In this document: one piece after another, positions 57,913 through 64,000 of the stretch
How the letters are laid out: every line of letters starts with the position of its first letter
How positions within the stretch are numbered: the stretch's first letter is position 1
NCBI GenBank assembly: GCA_004352715.1
Contig: SCFE01000039.1
Location: 300,534 to 364,533, forward strand
Source of the DNA: Hofstenia miamia
Taxonomy: Eukaryota; Xenacoelomorpha; Acoela
Reading direction: 5' to 3'
Length of the DNA stretch: 64,000 bases
Position numbers and translations under genes: made by a program
Notes under the pieces: generated by a model
What the model was told of the DNA's origin: nothing
What the model saw: the letters and a program-made list of their open reading frames with translations, nothing else
Database searches by the model: none

Positions 57913-58603
57913 TCAAATAACAGATATTTAACGATATAAGCTCCTGTCCAAGTCTATGTGCCTATGAACTTTACGCGGGTTTTTCTTGCTCATATTTTAG
58001 AGCAAGCAAGCAATTTCTACAAAATATTTAAAGTTGATTAGTATTATGCATTGGTTACTTTGGGATTGGAAATTGGCAATGGTGGTTTTTAAAATTGCAA
58101 GGTAGAAAGTTTTAGATAGCAATTATTCTGATTATTTGTAATATTGCAAAATTTATATAATTTGATATGCAATACATTAAGTGACCCTTAGAAAGCATAC
58201 AAAAATATTATTTTATTGTAATTATTGCCTAAATCAGATTATTGTAATTCAATGTATATTTAACTGCTTAAAAATATTTTAAAAATTGCCAACCTCACCT
58301 TTTAAATCCATAATCCATAATTGTTTTAAAGTTCAGTCGAACACAAATGAAATGTGTAAAAATTTATTAAGAACAAATATGGAAATATGCAGAACAGAGT
58401 ACTTTATCAACCTTGGCTATTCAATATACATAATATAAAATTATTTAGTAATGGACCAATACAATTCACATCTTGCAAGAATTAATAATACTAGTAGATA
58501 ACAATTTTCAAAAATTTATTCAATTAAACACGAAATTTGCCTTGGGTATTTCATGAGGTTGGGAGATTGAAAAGTTTTTTATATTTTGTGGCAATAACGT
58601 CGC

Positions 58604-58711
58604 AATGTTACCAGTTGCACTGTGTTTTTAAACAGTTGTTTGAATAAGGTCATCTACACTCTCAGCATTCCTCCACGTCGTCAAGCTACGTTGCCCTCAT
58701 TTTTGACATAA
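58604..58711 (+). pseudogene. Relic of a GPCR last exon (TM7)
   Basis: Reads NVTSCTVFLNSCLNKVIYTL then SIPPRRQATLPSFLT and stop. This aligns with the end of the GPCR at 40417-40536 (NLTVATVFLNNCLNPLIYAY…AILPSFF). The NPxxY Pro is changed to Lys-Val, and no upstream exon is present. A decayed paralogous exon. Confidence 0.85.
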
Positions 58712-60420
58712 TAACAAAAATAATTTTTTATGTTTTAGCTATACAATGAAAAAATAGTTTTACAGTAAATATTGCAAAAAATCTTAATGGATTCATATAA
58801 AAGTATGTTATATGACAAATGTTTTGTTTTCTACTATCAATAACATTTAAAAATCTGATTTGATTAAATAACAATAAATTCTATCGAATATTTAAAAACA
58901 TAGATTAAAATTTATTTATCTATTTTTATTACATATTGTTCATACACATGTACATTAGTTCATGTAGGAGGTGAACTTAAACGTTTATACATTGCATAAT
59001 ATGACATCAGCTTTAATATAATGTTGTCTTAGGATATTTTTCGTAGATTGAAGGTTTGACATTTGATGAATACAATTCTATTCCAGTTATTACAACGAAC
59101 AATTATTTTTACTAACAATAGACCTTAGCCAATGAATTTGAATTACAAATATTGGCATCAAAAAATTTCTTACCTCATCCATTTGTTAAGAATTGATACA
59201 TGACGCAAGCATGTCGGAATTTTTAAAAGAACCTATTCTTGAAAATTTTGCTATGTCATGATTCAATTAATAAATCCTATTTTTGATATCCCTATTTTAT
59301 GTTCACACGTCTGTATTATTTATAATTTATCAAATTTATACTAAAGATGCTTAAGCTTGATAATTATATTCAATCTTTTTTTTAAAGTATTATAAATCTA
59401 TGTCGGCAAACACATTGCTCTACAATGAAATTTTTTTTAATTGCTACTCGTTTATCAATAATAACAAATCACCCTATATTGTAATCAATTTTTTGTCTTC
59501 AGAAGTTCGCGATTTGACATTAATAATTTTCTACTGTTATTTTCGAAGATTCCTGCAATTTTTATATCAAATTCTAAATTTTGAAGAATGCCTCTATTTT
59601 GTTAATCATTTTAGAGACTAGTCGAAACTTTTCAAGTTTAAAACTTATAAATTTTGTCAAACGTAACTATTATTTAAGCATTGAATGAAAACACCTTTTT
59701 AAGAAATTGCTAGTAATTTGAACAATATTATATTTACTACTAAGAGTAGTACCTATTACTATTCATTTTTTTATTTTGATTCTGATTATTCTATACAAAT
59801 CTCAACACTATTTGAAAACGGGTTGTTAAATTCCAAAATTTTTCCATTTTAATAATTTTTTTACTGGTCATTGGAATAAATTCATGGAGGAGTAATTTAT
59901 GCACTCACTTCATTTAAATACAAACATTCTAAAGTAAATGTAAAATTTCTCAGAAATCAATTACAATTCATCCTCAGATCCAGAAATGCGTTGATTTATA
60001 AGAAATGATAAGATGTAATGAAAAGCATGATTACTTTTTCAAATAATAGGTTGAATGTAAATAATAAAATACGCAAATGAAAACCAATTTGACCTTAAAT
60101 AAGATTTCTGTGTACATTTTTATTATTCTGTATTGTTTTGTGGAGATATCAGAAACTAGATCCTCCACGCGATGCGGGTCTGCAGTTCATTGCCGTTTAA
60201 ATGAGATTCTACTGTAAGAAACCTAAAAAATAAGTTAAATTAGTAATAATTAAATGTTCTTTTTTTATGAGTACAGAATCACGTTGCAATGGGTTGTATT
60301 TCACTGAAAATTTCATTCCAACACATTTATAGGAGCTTTTTACAAACGTGAAGCAGTTGTGAAACTGTCCGTACTGGTATGATTGCACTTCGATGCCTCT
60401 GAAATCTTCGGCATTATTTA
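58712..60420. other. No gene seen
   Basis: AT-rich with short chance frames (for example 59400-59621). No supported feature. Confidence 0.5.
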
Positions 60421-60960
60421 GATGTTAATACATCTAAGCATCTTGTTAGTGCATTTGTCACAACATATATTGATGAATACAATTTACTCTTGTTGGGTAT
60501 TCCTGCTATTCTACTCCATAAGTTGCAATTGTTGCAGAATTCTTCTGCTCACTTCACTATTAATATTGGTCCAAGTGAACATATTACTCCCATTTTACAG
60601 GCTTTAAATTGATTTCCAGTTCCCTTACTGTATGGAAAGCTTTGCAAAATCTTGCGCCAAGTTACATTTCAGAACTTTTTGAATTTTGTGATAATGGTCG
60701 TGAACTTAGATCTAGTGATCAACTTAGGTAAACTGTTCCACTTGTTACTTCGTCCAACACTTGACGTGCGTTGTCAATTGCTAGTCCTAAAATTTTATAC
60801 AAGCAAACGAAAATATCAACGTTTTCCATCGACGCAAAACCAAATAAGGTTGAACACTGTTTCCAGGAATTTTCAAGATTTAGTGGAATGAACCTGACAA
60901 AGAGGTACTATTAAATTCTTTATGGAAAACTATACTCACATTAAATTAAGACTTTAAGTT
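60421..60960 (+). pseudogene. 3' end of a CR1/L2-like LINE ORF2
   Basis: Reading across shifts shows the C-terminal tail of CR1/Jockey-type LINE proteins. LLLGIPAILLHKLQLLQNSS (the L..GLP..LL.KLQ.VQN block) is followed by HITPILQALNWFPV-like sequence (DHITPVL..LHWLPV, Trp changed to a stop), then LAPSYISELFEF, NGRELRSSDQLR and TVPLVTSS. These blocks are diagnostic in order. No RT remains. Confidence 0.8.
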
Positions 60961-62720
60961 CTTAAAATGGATTTCAAATATTCTTGATTTACCCAACACT
61001 ATGCATTGGAAATCTACTTTCCTCCTCAGATTCAATCTGCGCTATTCAATCAGTTTTTTGATTCCTTATATAATAAGCCTCTTCATCTCGTTTCAGAAAT
61101 CCCTATTAATGAAAAAAAATATCTAACTGAATTTGATAAATTTTTCAATAAATACAATATATAAAGCTCTTAAGTCATGTAGGCAAAGTACGTCACTCTC
61201 TGCAGATTTCATCCTTCCTATTTTATTACATGAACTTGAAAATGAATTTTCACCACGCTTAAAGATTCTTTTTGAATGGATTTTATCAAACTAAAAATAT
61301 CATAGTTTATGGAAAACTGCATTCTTGACTTCAATTCCTAAGAATAATAATTATAATAACATTAAATGTTATCGTCCTATTTCAATGCTACCCAGAATTT
61401 CCATTGTTTTAGAGAAAATAATTTTCGATAACGTATTTCCAATTGTAAAAACTAAACTAAGAGATTGCCAACATGGTTTTTGTCCTCGTCGCTCAACAGT
61501 AACGCAACTTCATATTTATATCGATACACTTTATCGCCTTGCTGATAATAATACATTGACTATATGTATATATCTTGATTTTCGGAAAGCGTTTGACAAG
61601 ATTTCCCACTCACTTCTTCTCTACTAATTACAATGTTTTGGTTTTGATGAAAATTATATTGAATTTTTTACGTCGCATCTTCACAATAGAAAACAACAGG
61701 TAAATCTTAATGGTCATTTATCCTCTTTATTACCAATCACCAGTGGTGGACCTCAAGGTTCAGTATTTGTGGTTCTTTTTTTCTCATATATATATATATA
61801 AACGATCTCCCTGACTGTGCTGCATCATCTACGACTTTTTTATTAGCTGATGACTACAAACTTCTTAATGTTGAACCTAATGTTTCATTCAAGCTTCAAG
61901 CAGATCTCGACTATCTTGCAAATTGGGCATCTATGAATTTATTGGAATACAATCTTTCAAAATGTGAAGCAATATATTTTAATGCATCGCCTGATAACGA
62001 TCTAGTAAACCTTACTCTTTATGAGGAAGAAATACCATGAATTAGTTCTGTAAGAGATTAAAAGGGTTTAATCCTTTCTAATGAATTAACATGGACTGTT
62101 CATATTAAATCACGATTAGCAAAAGCATACTCCGTCTTCTTCATGTTAAAAAGAAACATTCCTTTCTCTTGTGTTCCAAGAATTAAAATCTTATTATTAA
62201 AAATTTTATGCATTTCAATATTAACATAGGCCTTGCAAATTTCTTCTCCAAACATTGCTTGCCTTGGAGACCTTACTAAGTTCCAAAATCGAATACTAAA
62301 GTGGGTCTATCCTGATCCAAATCTCACTTTCAATGATCGTCTTTATCTAAGCTCCATGCTTCCATTACCAATTTTTTGGAATATTTAGATTTAATGTTTT
62401 TTGCAAGCTAGCAAATGAAAAATATGATATAAATTTAGCAAACTTTGTAAATGTTTCACCTAGCTCAGTGTCAAGAACATCGCATAGATTGTTTTTACGT
62501 CCAAAAAGATTTAAAAAGCTGTTGTGTGATCACTCATATTTTAATAGGATAAGCAAATTAGTCAATCATTTGCATTTAAAGACTGAAATAAACTGCTTTT
62601 GCCATCCAGCTGTCCTTAAGCATGAATTACTTAATTATATGCATATACAATCTTTGACATTTACGCGAGAAAATTCTTGCTCTTTTTCTATTCATTGTCG
62701 ATGCCCTACTTGCAGAAGTT
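60961..62720 (+). pseudogene. LINE reverse transcriptase relic (Jockey/CR1-like)
   Basis: Plus-strand RT in order: AFLTSIPKNNN…CYRPISMLPRISIVLEKII, HGFCPRRSTVTQLH, CIYLDFRKAFDKISHSLLLY (first Asp), ITSGGPQGSVF, INDLPDC, LLADDYKLLN (catalytic ADD at about 61846-61854), YNLSKCEAIYFN, WTVHIKSRLAKAYSVFFMLK, and a C-terminal LNYMHIQSLTFTREN…FSIHCRCPTC tail. Several stops. A (TA)n tract at 61784-61800 sits exactly in the FLLYINDLP block. It is a different copy from the fragment just upstream. Confidence 0.9.
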
Positions 62721-62877
62721 AATAATTTCCACATTTATACTTTATGACTTTGTAAATTTATGTATGGTAATTGTCTTGGATTTTCTAGAGGTATGGTCAC
62801 TATGCCATTATCCTTATAATAATGTCTTTTATTATTATCTCTTACTTCGCACAGCTTCTTGCTGGTATTCCTCTCAG

Positions 62878-63175
62878 NNNNNNNNNNNNNNNNNNNNNNN
62901 NNNNNNNNNNNNNNNNNNNNNNNNNNNNNNNNNNNNNNNNNNNNNNNNNNNNNNNNNNNNNNNNNNNNNNNNNNNNNNNNNNNNNNNNNNNNNNNNNNNN
63001 NNNNNNNNNNNNNNNNNNNNNNNNNNNNNNNNNNNNNNNNNNNNNNNNNNNNNNNNNNNNNNNNNNNNNNNNNNNNNNNNNNNNNNNNNNNNNNNNNNNN
63101 NNNNNNNNNNNNNNNNNNNNNNNNNNNNNNNNNNNNNNNNNNNNNNNNNNNNNNNNNNNNNNNNNNNNNNNNNNN
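62878..63175. other. Assembly gap
   Basis: 298 N, not flanked by TA repeats. It lies between two LINE relics of opposite strand. Confidence 0.95.
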
Positions 63176-63179
63176 TCAT

Positions 63180-64000
63180 TGTCACTGCTGCACACTTTCC
63201 TAATCCAAACTCCAACCCTGAATCTCTCCTTGCCTTCTCCAATGTCTCCACTTGCTTCTGCTACATCTTCCTTGAACTAGCATACATCTTCAGGTCGTCC
63301 ATGTACTACAGGTGACTCAATGCTCTTCCATTCTTTTCAACTAATATCCCTCACAGCTCGGGGAACTCACCAGTTCCCTGGGAGTCTGAGAGCTGTTCTC
63401 TAGACTCTAGCTGTTCCTAACAATGCTGCCTTCTGTGCTACTACTCCTCCCCACTTTGGTACTGGCAACTCCTCCAAGTATCTCTTATGCTTCTTACTTA
63501 CTGCTCCTAGTGCTTCTACTACTACCAGGACTACTTCAACTTTCTTCAACTTCCACAGCCTTTCTATTTCCTCTGCCAACTCCCTGTACTTGTCTATCTT
63601 CTCTTTCTCTTTGCTATCTATATTCCGTCGTTTGGTACTACTATGTCTATCACTATTCCAAATCTTTTCTTTTGTCTACCACTACTATGTCAGGCCTCCG
63701 TGCTTCTATTACCTTGCTTGTCTGGATGTTGAAGTCCCACAGTATCTTAACCTTCTCATTTTCTATAACGCCCTGCAGCTTGTGCTCATACCACTTGTCT
63801 CCTGCTTCTAACCCATGCTGCCTGCTCAAGCTCCAATGTACCATTTTTCGTACCTTGTCATGCCTGAACTTATACTCAGTCTGCGCCAACATCTCACATC
63901 CTGCTATCAGATGATCTATTGTCTCACACTCTTTCTTACATAGTCTACACTTATCACTTACTTCTGCTCTTCTGTCTATATGCTTCTTCACCCAGTTCGT
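63180..64000 (-). pseudogene. C-terminal region of a restriction-like-endonuclease LINE (R2/NeSL-like)
   Basis: The minus strand enters the window in frame and reads 112 codons from 63991: CRLCKKECETIDHLIAGCEM (CCHC), then DKWYEH, KILWDFNIQTSKVIEARRPD and IVVVDK. A CCHC finger followed by a PD…D.K motif is the arrangement of the restriction-like endonuclease at the C terminus of early-branching LINEs such as R2. After a stop near 63650, the same strand continues with KYRELAEEIERLWKLKKVEV and VVVEALGAVS, the usual tail. The RT would be to the right, outside the window. Confidence 0.75.

Noticed and set aside
63423-63914. 163-codon plus-strand Leu/Ser-rich frame
   Set aside because: It is antisense to the restriction-endonuclease LINE tail, which has diagnostic motifs on the minus strand.
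1-64000. CRISPR arrays, operons, tRNA or rRNA genes
   Set aside because: Direct repeats present are retroelement duplications or microsatellites. No tRNA cloverleaf or rRNA sequence was recognised, and the gene structure is eukaryotic.

Overview
This is AT-rich nuclear DNA from an animal, most likely an invertebrate. The evidence is a class A GPCR gene split by a GT-AG intron, a secreted PAN/lectin-like gene, and a repeat load of animal type: Jockey/CR1-like LINEs, a restriction-endonuclease LINE, Penelope-like elements, Ty3/gypsy LTR elements, hAT, mariner and a DD37E Tc1/mariner element. The species cannot be named from what is visible. Most of the window is dead or dying transposable elements nested in each other. 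Nearly every long N gap is flanked by (TA)n, so assembly breaks track microsatellites.

Layout. 1-3190: a decayed LINE on the minus strand (endonuclease then reverse transcriptase), cut by an 805-bp hAT-type element. 3190-5290: an LTR with TATA box, internal duplication and primer-binding site, followed by a short internal stub. 6.1-6.7 kb: a Penelope-like tail. 7.5-8.4 kb: a Tc1/mariner relic with a DD37E spacing. 9.0-11.4 kb: a second minus-strand LINE. 11.4-21.7 kb: a Ty3/gypsy-type LTR element on the minus strand. It has a 1143-bp LTR, an integrase, and between the integrase and the 3' LTR about 4-6 kb of soluble, unrecognised coding sequence. This 3' coding block is present three times: two near-identical direct copies and one diverged inverted copy. 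It is the most unusual feature of the window.

22-26 kb: several small unrecognised ORFs and a convergent cluster of decayed ORFs that match no transposon class I know. 27-33 kb: Penelope-like fragments, one lying inside a hAT element with a perfect 8-bp target duplication and carrying a hammerhead ribozyme-like core; also two exon-like segments. 34.8-35.35 kb: a long inverted repeat. 39.2-40.5 kb: the GPCR gene, which looks intact. 41.6 kb: a small hAT-like MITE. 43.4-44.2 kb: another relic of the LTR family. 46.2-47.4 kb: a mariner with frameshifts. 48.85-50.0 kb: a stretch rich in short palindromes. 50.7-52.7 kb: a hAT transposase relic split by a LINE tail.

54.6-58.7 kb: an intact secreted PAN plus C-type-lectin-like gene, its broken duplicate, and a relic of the last exon of a GPCR related to the one at 39-40 kb. 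60.4-64 kb: three LINE fragments of different clades.

Only two loci look like working host genes: the GPCR and the PAN/lectin-like gene. Everything else supported here is mobile-element sequence, unassigned small ORFs, microsatellites or featureless AT-rich DNA. Most element genes are split by stops and frameshifts, so coordinates for relics are approximate.
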